DNA from: Hyphomicrobiales bacterium | Lineage (GTDB): Bacteria; Pseudomonadota; Alphaproteobacteria; Rhizobiales; Beijerinckiaceae | Assembly (NCBI GenBank): GCA_947455995.1 | Contig: CANGQA010000010.1 | Location: 1 to 50,576, forward strand | Length of the DNA stretch: 50,576 bases | Direction: 5' to 3' | In this document: piece after piece, positions 34,571-42,667 of the stretch | How the letters are laid out: each line of letters begins with the position of its first letter | Position numbering within the stretch: the stretch's first letter is position 1 | The notes under the pieces: model-generated | What the model was told of the DNA's origin: nothing | Database searches by the model: none | What the model saw: the letters and a program-made list of their open reading frames with translations, nothing else | Translations under genes and position numbers: made by a program

Positions 34571-36715
34571 ATGCCGCATGATCTTGCCAACAGCACCAAT
34601 ACAGCCCCTTCGCGCCCGAGCATCCTGTTGAAACAACTTGCGGTGGTCGCCCTGATAGGCGCGATACTGGCGGCCGGAACAGCCTATAAACTTGCTGACA
34701 AGGGCCTATGGGGACTGGCGTTTGCGGGTGTACTGGCCACCGTCGCAACATGGCAAGCAGCTCATATTTCAAAATTCTTGCGGATTTTCTCCGGTTTATT
34801 TGCCGTAGAATACGCCTGTTTCACGACGATCATCGTGCTGGGCCGTCTGGATTTTTGGCCTGATGTTCTAAGCTCTGCGATGCCACCGCTCAGTCTGGCG
34901 GCCAGTGTCGCTGTTTTTGCCATTCTGATTTATGCAATCTCGTTTATTCCCGTCATAAAATCAGTCACCATTATCTCCGACCGCTATTTCGACCATGCCG
35001 GAACCACCCAAATCAATGTCTGGCCATTCAAGCAAGCCAATATCGACGAACGCTTGCTGGCCACCTTGATGATCATTTTCCTGATTGTGGTCAATCAGGC
35101 ACAGGTTGGCATTTCAGTGCGCCTGTCATTCTTCAACCGCGATTGGTTCAATGCCATCCAGAACAAGGATCCCGCGGCGTTCTGGTCGCTGCTATATACG
35201 GTCTTTCTGTTCTGGGCCGCGATTTATATCGCCAGTGCCATCATCGAATATCTGGTGCAATCCAGTCTGATGATCCGTTGGCGGCGGTGGCTGACCGACC
35301 AGTATATTTCCTCGTGGCTGGGTGACGGCACGCATTACCGGATGGCACTGATAGGTCAGGACGCTGACAACCCCGACCAGCGTATTGCCGATGATGTCGG
35401 CTCATTTATCAACCGCACCTATGATTTTTCGATTTCGATGCTGGCGCAATTGAGCTCGCTGGTCTCATTCTCGATTATTTTGTGGCAGTTGTCGGATCAA
35501 TTTACGGTACCGGGCACCGATATTGTTGTGCCTGGTTTTCTGTTCTGGGTCGCGCTGATCTATGCGGCCTTTGGCACATGGATCACCCATATGATCGGGC
35601 GCCGGTTGGTGAAGCTGGATTTTGACCAGCAACGTTACGAAGCGGACTTCCGCTTCTCGCTGGCCCGCTTGCGCGAATACACTGAACAGATCGCCCTGTT
35701 GAATGGCGAAAAAACCGAAAAATCGGCCTTGATGCGGCGGTTTTCGGAAGTGATCCGCAATTTCTTTGCTATTGTCGCCTGCCGCAAGCGCATGATGATG
35801 TTTACCGCCAGCTATGGGCAAATCAGCCCGATCATCCCTTATGTGGTGGCCGCTCCTTTCTATTTCGCAGGCAAGGTGCAATTGGGGGCAATGACGCAGA
35901 CAGCCGGAGCATTCGGGCGGGTTGAAGGCGCCTTGAGCTATTTCATCAATGCCTACACGTCATTGGCCGCCTATGTGGCGATCCTGCAACGCCTTACCAC
36001 ATTTGACCGTTCGATAGACGAGGCCAAACGGCTTGGCTATCAGCCAGAAACCATCATCCGTGAGCAAACAGGCGATGATGGCGCGCTGGAATTGCAAAAT
36101 CTGGCCCTCACACTGCCCAATGGTAAACCACTGCTGTCAGCGCATCATTTGTTCCATGCAGGTCAATCCATCCTGATCAGCGGGCCGTCCGGCTCCGGAA
36201 AGTCGACATTGCTGCGCGCGCTGGCAGGCCTGTGGCCTTATGGATCAGGCCGTTTACGCACACCTTCCACCCGAACGATGATGCTGGCACCCCAACGGCC
36301 CTATTTACCGATTGCCAGCCTGCGCATGGCCGTATCCTATCCTGCAGGCGAGCATGCCTATTCAAAGGACGAGGTGGCCCAAGCGCTTGAAGCGGTCGGA
36401 CTGCCAGCCCTGATCGCCGAGATGGACGAGGAGCATGTCTGGTCGCAACGCCTGTCGGGAGGGGAACAGCAACGGCTTGCAATGGCGCGCGCACTGTTGG
36501 CCAAGCCGGCCTGGTTGTTTCTGGACGAAGCAACAGCCTCGCTTGACGAAGCCAGTGAAGCCCGCCTTTACACCATGCTCAAGCAGCAATTGCCGCAAAC
36601 CACGCTTATTTCCATCGGCCACCGCTCGACACTGCTGGCCTTCCACGAGGTCAAACTGATCCTGGAGCCAACCGCGACAGCAGGGATGCGGCTGCATGTG
36701 GCGAATGCGTCTTAG
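34571..36715 (+). CDS. SbmA/BacA-type ABC transporter with fused ATPase (BclA/YddA-like)
   Basis: This 714-residue protein joins an SbmA/BacA-like membrane domain (about 1-460, with several hydrophobic helices and the FNRDWFNAIQNKDPAAFW and DNPDQRIADDVG segments of the family) to a C-terminal ABC ATPase. Walker A is GPSGSGKST (about 538-546), the signature LSGGEQQRLAMARAL (about 630) and Walker B WLFLDEATASLDE (about 648). Relatives include E. coli YddA, the mycobacterial vitamin B12 importer BacA and Bradyrhizobium BclA, a peptide importer needed in symbiosis. Bleomycin, antimicrobial peptides or cobalamin are candidate substrates; which applies is not visible. The ATG at 34571 has AGAGAGA upstream; a TTG at 34514 would add 19 residues. 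Confidence 0.9.
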   Translation: MPHDLANSTNTAPSRPSILLKQLAVVALIGAILAAGTAYKLADKGLWGLAFAGVLATVATWQAAHISKFLRIFSGLFAVEYACFTTIIVLGRLDFWPDVLSSAMPPLSLAASVAVFAILIYAISFIPVIKSVTIISDRYFDHAGTTQINVWPFKQANIDERLLATLMIIFLIVVNQAQVGISVRLSFFNRDWFNAIQNKDPAAFWSLLYTVFLFWAAIYIASAIIEYLVQSSLMIRWRRWLTDQYISSWLGDGTHYRMALIGQDADNPDQRIADDVGSFINRTYDFSISMLAQLSSLVSFSIILWQLSDQFTVPGTDIVVPGFLFWVALIYAAFGTWITHMIGRRLVKLDFDQQRYEADFRFSLARLREYTEQIALLNGEKTEKSALMRRFSEVIRNFFAIVACRKRMMMFTASYGQISPIIPYVVAAPFYFAGKVQLGAMTQTAGAFGRVEGALSYFINAYTSLAAYVAILQRLTTFDRSIDEAKRLGYQPETIIREQTGDDGALELQNLALTLPNGKPLLSAHHLFHAGQSILISGPSGSGKSTLLRALAGLWPYGSGRLRTPSTRTMMLAPQRPYLPIASLRMAVSYPAGEHAYSKDEVAQALEAVGLPALIAEMDEEHVWSQRLSGGEQQRLAMARALLAKPAWLFLDEATASLDEASEARLYTMLKQQLPQTTLISIGHRSTLLAFHEVKLILEPTATAGMRLHVANAS

Positions 36716-36721
36716 GCGGGA

Positions 36722-37165
36722 TTAGAAGGTCCGTTCGAAAACCAATTTGCCATTTTGCCCTGCAATAACAAGCTTGCCGGGTTCTGTGTCCCATTGCTGG
36801 GCTGTGCGCAAAGCGAGCAGGAAAGCCTTTTCGGTATCGTTTGCCACTTTGGTGCATTCGCGTTTGGTCAGGGCAATCGGCCCTACAGCAAAAGCCTGTT
36901 GCTGCAACGGATAGGCCGTAGCCGAATAGGTATTGCACGCCCCGAAACCGCGGACCCGCAATGTTTCGTCAAGGGTCAGGGTCGGGCGGTCGGCGCGTTC
37001 GCCCGGGAACGGCTTGTCATTGAGACTGACCGCAATCCACTGGGCATCGAAGGGGAATTTCTTACGGGCCATAAACACAGGCTGTGCGACAACCGCACCC
37101 GCCAGCAGCGTGCCAAGCAGGAGTGTTCCCAAAGCGGTGGCTTTCAAACGAGTGGTCAAGCGCAC
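36722..37165 (-). CDS. META/HslJ-domain exported protein
   Basis: This 147-residue protein has an N-terminal signal segment (LKATALGTLLLGTLLAGAVVAQ) and a META/HslJ-like domain with the hallmark GFGACNTYSATAY motif and KRECTK. HslJ-type domains occur in lipoproteins and periplasmic proteins linked to stress tolerance; the function is not known in detail. The start is a GTG at 37165 with AGGAG seven bases before it, and the reading frame extends open upstream to 37555 over hisG, which I regard as spurious. It is the third gene in the hisZ-hisG direction but separated from hisG by about 100 bp. There is no lipobox cysteine at the predicted cleavage site. Confidence 0.78.
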   Translation of the reverse strand: MRLTTRLKATALGTLLLGTLLAGAVVAQPVFMARKKFPFDAQWIAVSLNDKPFPGERADRPTLTLDETLRVRGFGACNTYSATAYPLQQQAFAVGPIALTKRECTKVANDTEKAFLLALRTAQQWDTEPGKLVIAGQNGKLVFERTF

Positions 37166-37268
37166 GGATCGTCTCCTGAAGTGGTATCGCGTCTGGCGAC
37201 ATGATAACGGCAAGCCGGACGGCCTGCAATGTTTCCGGTCGGGGGTTATTGCCCACCCATGCTCAGTC

Positions 37269-38261
37269 TCAAGAGGATGCACCGATGCGGGCATGCAGCT
37301 TTTCAAGCAAGGCATTGGTTGGGCGGAACACATAATCAATCTGGCTGACAGCCACCCTTGTGGCACCTTGATCCACCAGATAGGCGCTGACATCGAACAA
37401 GGCACCCACAGGACATTGCACGATGAAATGCTTGTCATCCTGCAGGGCCACCAAGGTGGCGCCAAAACGACCTGACAATTCATCGAGCACCGAAGGGATC
37501 GGCCGAGACAGACTGACACGGATTTCGCGATGGCTGCGTGCTTCTTCCTCGGCACTGATCCGGTTCATAAGGGAAGCGGCTGCCGTACGCTGGCTGGCAC
37601 CCCAGGGCGCAGTCATCGAGGCCACCAGATTGGCCTCCGAGCGCAGCATCACGCCGTCGTCGATAATCTTCAGCGCATTGGCTGCAAGGGTTTCCCCTGT
37701 CGTGGTAATGTCGACGATCAGTTCAGCCGCACCCGAAGCCGGTGCCCCCTCGGTTGCGCCAAGGCTTTCGACAATCCGGTAATCGGTAATGCCATGCGCG
37801 GTGAAATAACGGCGGGTCAGATTGATATATTTGGTTGCAACCCGCATCTTGTGGCCGTGACGGGCGCGGAATGCCGCCGCCACATCTTCCAGATCGGCCA
37901 TCGTGCGGACATCGATCCAGGCCTGCGGCACCGCCACCACCACATTGGCATGACCGAAACCGAGCGGTGCCAGCAATTCCAGCTTGGCGGCGGCATCATC
38001 AATACCCTCGCGGATCAGATCTTCACCGGTAATGCCCAGATGCGCGCCGCCCTGCGCCAATTCGCGCGCAATTTCGGAGGCCGAGAGATAGAGCACCTCG
38101 ACATTGTCGAAACCGGCAATCGTGCCGCGATAATCGCGCTCGCCGCGCGATTGCTTGAACACCAGTCCGGCACGGGCAAAAAACGCGTTGGCGTTTTCCA
38201 GCAACCGGCCCTTGGACGGCACAGCCAGAAGGAGTGGGGCTTTATCGGCCTGATTGGTCAT
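37269..38261 (-). CDS. hisG: ATP phosphoribosyltransferase catalytic subunit, extended short form
   Basis: This enzyme catalyses the first committed step of histidine synthesis, joining ATP and phosphoribosyl diphosphate. Seen: LLAVPSKGRLLENA, ARELAQGGAHLGITGEDLI, the PRPP-binding VDITTTGETLAANALK, and RVATKYINLTRRYF. Despite a HisZ partner next door, the protein has 330 residues, about 100 more than the short HisG of Brucella or Sinorhizobium; the extra C-terminal part follows the pattern I know from Bradyrhizobium-type HisG. GAGAGAT precedes the ATG. It lies 25 bp after hisZ and surely forms an operon with it. Feedback inhibition by histidine usually acts through HisZ. Confidence 0.95.
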   Translation of the reverse strand: MTNQADKAPLLLAVPSKGRLLENANAFFARAGLVFKQSRGERDYRGTIAGFDNVEVLYLSASEIARELAQGGAHLGITGEDLIREGIDDAAAKLELLAPLGFGHANVVVAVPQAWIDVRTMADLEDVAAAFRARHGHKMRVATKYINLTRRYFTAHGITDYRIVESLGATEGAPASGAAELIVDITTTGETLAANALKIIDDGVMLRSEANLVASMTAPWGASQRTAAASLMNRISAEEEARSHREIRVSLSRPIPSVLDELSGRFGATLVALQDDKHFIVQCPVGALFDVSAYLVDQGATRVAVSQIDYVFRPTNALLEKLHARIGASS

Positions 38262-38286
38262 TGCATCTCTCGTCGTATCAGCCGGA

Positions 38287-39459
38287 TCATGCGTTTGATC
38301 CTATCAAGCGGTCCATCCAGATCGAGCACCCCACAGCGGGGACGGCTTCAGCCGCTCCCAATGATCGGGCCAGACGGTCATAACGCCCGCCGCCTACCAA
38401 AGACGGGGACTTCAGACCTGAGGACGTGACACCTTGTGATGCGCGCATTTCAAACACCATTCCGGTGTAGTAATCCAGATCCCGCCCGAAAGCCGTGGCC
38501 ACGTGGATTGTCGAGACATTGACACCGCGCGCGGCCAAAAAGCCGGTGCGTTCATCAAAGGCATCGATTGCCCCGGACAGATCGAGCCCCTGTGTTGCAG
38601 TCAAGCTGCGCAATTGATCAGACACCTCGTCTGGCTCGCCGCTGATCGCCAGATAGGCAGCCAGCACGGCGCGCGCCTGATCGGGCAAGGTCACTTCGGC
38701 CTGTCCGGCCTGACGCAGAAAGCGATCGGCGATTTCGGCACTGGTACGTCCGCCCACCGTCGAGATGCGGGCGATTTTCAGCATATCGTCGACCAGATTG
38801 CGCGCTGTCACCGGATCAAGACCGACTAATGCCGCGCTCAGTCCGGCATGGCTGGCATCGGCCTGCCCCTGCCCGCCCAAAACCTGATCGAGCGTGGTGA
38901 CCGTCAGACTGCCCAGGGCAAATGCTCGCTTCAGGCGGCGCAGCACGGCATCAGGCAGCGCCAGAGCATCCATCAGGGCATTAAACAATCCCATATCGCC
39001 CAGAGTGATATCGGGATCATGCACGCCAAACTCATTGAGCGCTTCCAGAGCCAGCGCAACCGTTTCGGCATCGGCGGCGGCAATATCCGTTCGTCCGAAA
39101 GATTCGATGCCTGCCTGAACGAATTCGCCGCTTTCACCCGATTGCATGCGGAACACCCGCCCGCAATAGGAATATTGCGCCAAACCACCCGCATCCCCGC
39201 CCGCCAGATAAAGTCGTACAACCGGAATTGTAAATTCCGGCCGAAGAGCCATCTCCCGCCCTTCGCTGTCGGTGGTGACAAACATCCGGCGACGGAAATT
39301 TTCGCCCGACTGGTCCAGAAAAATATCGGCAGGCTGCAATACGGGCGGTTCAACCCGTAGATAGCCGAGCCGTGCAAAACGGGCGACCAGATCTTCGGCA
39401 GAGAGACGTGAATTCACCACAATGGCAGTTCCCAAATCAACATCACGCCTCTTTAGCAA
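38287..39459 (-). CDS. hisZ: ATP phosphoribosyltransferase regulatory subunit
   Basis: This 390-residue class II synthetase-like protein, derived from HisRS, regulates HisG. It keeps synthetase landmarks without the aminoacylation function: LQPADIFLDQSGENFRRRMF, EMALRPEFTIPVVRLYLAGG, and FGRDLDYYTGMVFEM. The start at 39459 is a TTG without a strong ribosome-binding site. The conserved part begins around VVNSR, so a GTG at 39420 or 39417 is quite likely and would drop 13 or 14 residues. Together with hisG it makes the hetero-octameric enzyme. The gene is uncoupled from hisS, unlike in several relatives. Confidence 0.93.
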   Translation of the reverse strand: MLKRRDVDLGTAIVVNSRLSAEDLVARFARLGYLRVEPPVLQPADIFLDQSGENFRRRMFVTTDSEGREMALRPEFTIPVVRLYLAGGDAGGLAQYSYCGRVFRMQSGESGEFVQAGIESFGRTDIAAADAETVALALEALNEFGVHDPDITLGDMGLFNALMDALALPDAVLRRLKRAFALGSLTVTTLDQVLGGQGQADASHAGLSAALVGLDPVTARNLVDDMLKIARISTVGGRTSAEIADRFLRQAGQAEVTLPDQARAVLAAYLAISGEPDEVSDQLRSLTATQGLDLSGAIDAFDERTGFLAARGVNVSTIHVATAFGRDLDYYTGMVFEMRASQGVTSSGLKSPSLVGGGRYDRLARSLGAAEAVPAVGCSIWMDRLIGSNA

Positions 39460-39513
39460 AGGCTGAGCCGCTGCGCGATGGTCAATTTAATGCTTTATTG
39501 AATATGGTGAAGA

Positions 39514-40296
39514 TCAACGATGCGCGCTGGTCCACTCATGAAACCAGCCCAGACCCTCAAGTGTACCCGCACGCGGGTTATATTCACATCCAACAAAGCC
39601 CTGATAGCCCAAACGATCCAACTCGTCGAACAGGAAAGGATAATTCAGCTCCTCACCGTCCGGTTCATTGCGCGAAGGCACGCTGGCAATCTGCACATGG
39701 CCGATCATCGGCATGGCCTGCCGCATCCGCATCGTCACATCGCCATGAATGATCTGGCAATGATAGAGATCAAACTGCAATTTGACATTGGGCAGGTTTG
39801 CTTGCCCGATCAGACGCGCGGCCAGATCGAAATCGTTCAAAAAATAGCCGGGCATATTGCGGCCATTGATCGGTTCGATCACCAGATCCAGCCCGTGCTG
39901 CGCCAATTGCTCGCCTGCATAGCGCAAATTGGCCGCGTAACAGGCCATTGCGGCGTGATCCAGATTGCTGACCAGCCCGCTCATCATGTGCAACCGCTTC
40001 ACTCCTGTGGCCTCCGCATAGGTCAGTGCAGTAGCAACACCTGCCTTGAATTCGGCCTCGCGCCCGACCAGCGCCGCCATGCCGCGCTCACCTTTGGCCC
40101 AATCGCCGGGCGGCATGTTGAACAAAGCCTGCCGAAGCCCCGCCCCCTGCAAAGCCTTGGCCACCGCATCGGGGCTGTGCTCGTAGGGAAACAGAAATTC
40201 AACCGCCGAAAAGCCCGCATCACCGGCAGCCTTGAAGCGGTCGAGAAACGACCATTCATTGAACATCATCGTCAGATTGGCGGCAAAATGCGGCAT
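39514..40296 (-). CDS. Hydroxypyruvate isomerase / 2-oxotetronate isomerase
   Basis: This 260-residue TIM-barrel sugar isomerase (Hyi/OtnI family) interconverts hydroxypyruvate and tartronate semialdehyde, or 2-oxotetronate and 3-oxotetronate. Seen: FAANLTMMFNEW, EPINGRNMPGYFL, LQFDLYHCQIIHGD and GFVGCEYNPRAGT, which carry the metal-binding E, D, H and E residues of the family. It is 54 bp from hisZ on the same strand, but belongs to another pathway. OtnI activity would link it to the threonate-dehydrogenase-like gene at the other end of the window; the glyoxylate/serine use (Hyi) is equally possible. Confidence 0.88.
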   Translation of the reverse strand: MPHFAANLTMMFNEWSFLDRFKAAGDAGFSAVEFLFPYEHSPDAVAKALQGAGLRQALFNMPPGDWAKGERGMAALVGREAEFKAGVATALTYAEATGVKRLHMMSGLVSNLDHAAMACYAANLRYAGEQLAQHGLDLVIEPINGRNMPGYFLNDFDLAARLIGQANLPNVKLQFDLYHCQIIHGDVTMRMRQAMPMIGHVQIASVPSRNEPDGEELNYPFLFDELDRLGYQGFVGCEYNPRAGTLEGLGWFHEWTSAHR

Positions 40297-40408
40297 GGGA
40301 GTTCTCTTGTTGATACTGATGCGACACAGTGCCGCCTCATCCCTTGCTGTGTCAATTGACCAACACGTATCTTGCCCATGAGAAAGCGTGATTATCGGGC
40401 TTTACCGC

Positions 40409-40443
40409 TTGCACTCCCCCCTTAAAAGGCCCATTTTAGCGGG
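40409..40443 (+). promoter_or_regulatory. candidate metal-responsive promoter of copA
   Basis: TTGCAC (40409-40414) is followed by a C-rich dyad CCTT-AA-AAGG and then ATTTTAG 18-19 bp on, just before the ATG at 40444. CueR-regulated copA promoters have a CCTT-containing dyad in a lengthened spacer. The match is weak, and it would leave copA almost leaderless. No cueR gene is nearby. Confidence 0.25.
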
Positions 40444-42660
40444 ATGAGCACCCAAATCAGCCCTAAAACCACCCAATTGGCCATCGAGGGCATGACCTGT
40501 GCGGCTTGCGTGGCGCGGGTGGAAAAAGCTCTGGTTGCGGTCGACGGGGTCACTGAGGCCAGCGTCAATCTGGCCACCCATTCGGCCCGCATCACGGGAT
40601 CGGCTCCCCCCGACGCACTGGCCGACGCCGTCGAAGAGATCGGCTACGGGGCCTCGGTCATACGCGGGGATGATAGGGCAAGCGAGAGCAAGCGCGCCAT
40701 CTTGCGCGAGCACGAAGCCCGCCGCGCCGCCATCATTGGCGGGGTCATCGCCAGCCCGTTTCTGGTGTCGATGGGACTGATGCTGTTTGATAAGCCGATG
40801 CTGCTTTCTCCCGAAGTCGAACTGGCGCTGGCCAGTCTGATGCAGTTCTGGCTTGGCGCGCGGTTTTATCGCGGGGCCTGGAAGGCCTTGCGCAGCGGCG
40901 CGGCCACCATGGATGTGCTGGTGGCATTAGGCACCTCAGCGGCTTACGGCTTGAGTCTGGCCCATTGGAGCATGGGCTTTGGCGCGCATGGGTTGGATCA
41001 CCCGGCCAGCCTGCCGCTTTATTTTGAATCCTCCAGCATGGTCATCGCCTTTGTTTTGCTCGGCAAATGGCTTGAAGAACGCGCAATGTCGGAAACGGCC
41101 TCGGCACTTCGGGCCCTGCAAGCCTTACAACCGGATCAGGCGATCAGGATTGACCAGGCGGGCCATACTGTCCCTGTCCCGATTGCACAACTGGCGACAG
41201 GCGACCGCTTGCTGATCAAAGCCGGAGAACGGATTGCCTGCGACGGCCGCATCATCGAGGGCGGCGCGGGGATTGACGAGTCGATGGTGACGGGGGAGAG
41301 CCTGCCTGTCACCAAAACAGCTGGTGACACGGTAATCGGCGGCACGCTCAACACCGATGGACGCTTGGTGGTGGAAGTGACGGCACTGGGTCCCGACAGC
41401 GTGCTGGCACGCATTGTGGCAGCTGTCGAGGCAGCACAAAGCTCGAAAGCGCCTGTCCAGCTTCTGGTGGACAAGATCAGCGCGGTGTTTGTGCCTGTGG
41501 TGACAGGCATTGCGATTGCCACTTTTCTGTTCTGGCTGGTCAAAGACGGCTCGCTGTCTCTGGCCACCATCAATGCGGTATCGGTTCTTGTGATCGCCTG
41601 CCCTTGCGCTTTGGGATTGGCCACACCGACCGCCATTCTGGCAGGCACGGGGGTGGCGGCACGCAACGGAATTTTGCTGCGCGACGCCCGCGCCATTGAA
41701 TCGCTGGCACGGACCCAAGTTGTGGTCTTCGATAAAACCGGCACATTGACCACCGGCAAGCCCGACATCACAGGCATCGACAGTTTTGGGGACATCCAAA
41801 GAGACCGGATTGTCCTGATTTTGGCAGCACTTGAGGCCGGCAGCACGCATCCGCTGGCCAAAGCGCTGATCCGGGAGGCCAATGGCCCGACGGCTATGAC
41901 AGTCCAAGAGTTCCAGTCGCAAGCGGGTGCGATCACCGGACGGATCGAGGAGGAAACCTATCTGTTCGGTTCCGGAACGGCCTTGCGCCATGCGGGATTT
42001 GATCTGGGCCCTTTCGCGGATCAGGCCAGCCATCGGCACAATGAGGGCGCGGGCCAGTCATGGCTGGGGCGGATCTCCGATCATAGCGTGCTGGCGCTGG
42101 TCAGCTTTGCCGATATGCCGCGCCCCACTGCGGCAGAGGCCGTCGAACAACTCAAACAGCTTGATCTTGGGCTTGTCATGCTGACGGGTGACAGCAAGGG
42201 AGCAGCCGCCCGCATCGGCGAGGCATTGGGGATCAGCGAGGTAATTGCCGAAGTCTCCCCGACCGACAAATCAGCCGCCATTGCCGCCTTGCAAGCCAAA
42301 GGGCTGGTGGTGACCATGGTGGGCGACGGACTCAACGATGCCCCTGCTTTGATGAAAGCCGATACCGGCATAGCCATGGCGGACGGCACCGATATTGCGA
42401 TTGAATCGAGCGGCGTCGCTTTGATGCAGGGCGATCCGCGCTTGGTTGCGCTCTCCATACTTTTGACCCGACGGATTGTCACCACCATCCGGCGGGGTCT
42501 TTTCTTCGCCTTCATCTATAATATGATCGGCTTGCCGCTTGCGGCAGCCGGATGGCTTTCGCCCGTTGTGGCAGGGGCAGCAATGGCTTTGTCGAGTGTC
42601 AGCGTGGTGGCCAATGCCCTGACTTTACGCTGGTTTTCCCTCCATCCATCAAAACATTGA
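40444..42660 (+). CDS. copA: Copper-exporting P1B-type ATPase
   Basis: This 738-residue heavy-metal ATPase pumps Cu+ out of the cytoplasm. One N-terminal HMA domain carries the GMTCAAC metal site (C20, C23). Then come membrane helices, the actuator motif SMVTGESLPVTKT, the copper-selective CPC in helix 6 (IACPCALGLATP, about residue 387), the phosphorylation site DKTGTLTTGK (about 430), and MVGDGLNDAPALMKAD. Many CopA proteins have two HMA domains; this has one. No chaperone gene is adjacent. It is 7 bp from the M20 amidohydrolase gene, which suggests co-transcription but no obvious shared function. Confidence 0.94.
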   Translation: MSTQISPKTTQLAIEGMTCAACVARVEKALVAVDGVTEASVNLATHSARITGSAPPDALADAVEEIGYGASVIRGDDRASESKRAILREHEARRAAIIGGVIASPFLVSMGLMLFDKPMLLSPEVELALASLMQFWLGARFYRGAWKALRSGAATMDVLVALGTSAAYGLSLAHWSMGFGAHGLDHPASLPLYFESSSMVIAFVLLGKWLEERAMSETASALRALQALQPDQAIRIDQAGHTVPVPIAQLATGDRLLIKAGERIACDGRIIEGGAGIDESMVTGESLPVTKTAGDTVIGGTLNTDGRLVVEVTALGPDSVLARIVAAVEAAQSSKAPVQLLVDKISAVFVPVVTGIAIATFLFWLVKDGSLSLATINAVSVLVIACPCALGLATPTAILAGTGVAARNGILLRDARAIESLARTQVVVFDKTGTLTTGKPDITGIDSFGDIQRDRIVLILAALEAGSTHPLAKALIREANGPTAMTVQEFQSQAGAITGRIEEETYLFGSGTALRHAGFDLGPFADQASHRHNEGAGQSWLGRISDHSVLALVSFADMPRPTAAEAVEQLKQLDLGLVMLTGDSKGAAARIGEALGISEVIAEVSPTDKSAAIAALQAKGLVVTMVGDGLNDAPALMKADTGIAMADGTDIAIESSGVALMQGDPRLVALSILLTRRIVTTIRRGLFFAFIYNMIGLPLAAAGWLSPVVAGAAMALSSVSVVANALTLRWFSLHPSKH

Positions 42661-42667
42661 GACCGCC

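Noticed and set aside
37166-37555. Upstream extension of the META-domain reading frame over hisG
   Set aside because: It overlaps hisG, is rich in C, W and M as expected of a shadow frame, and the signal peptide with its ribosome-binding site begins at 37165.
40297-40443. Confident CueR operator before copA
   Set aside because: The dyad matches the consensus poorly and no cueR is nearby; kept only as a low-confidence candidate promoter.
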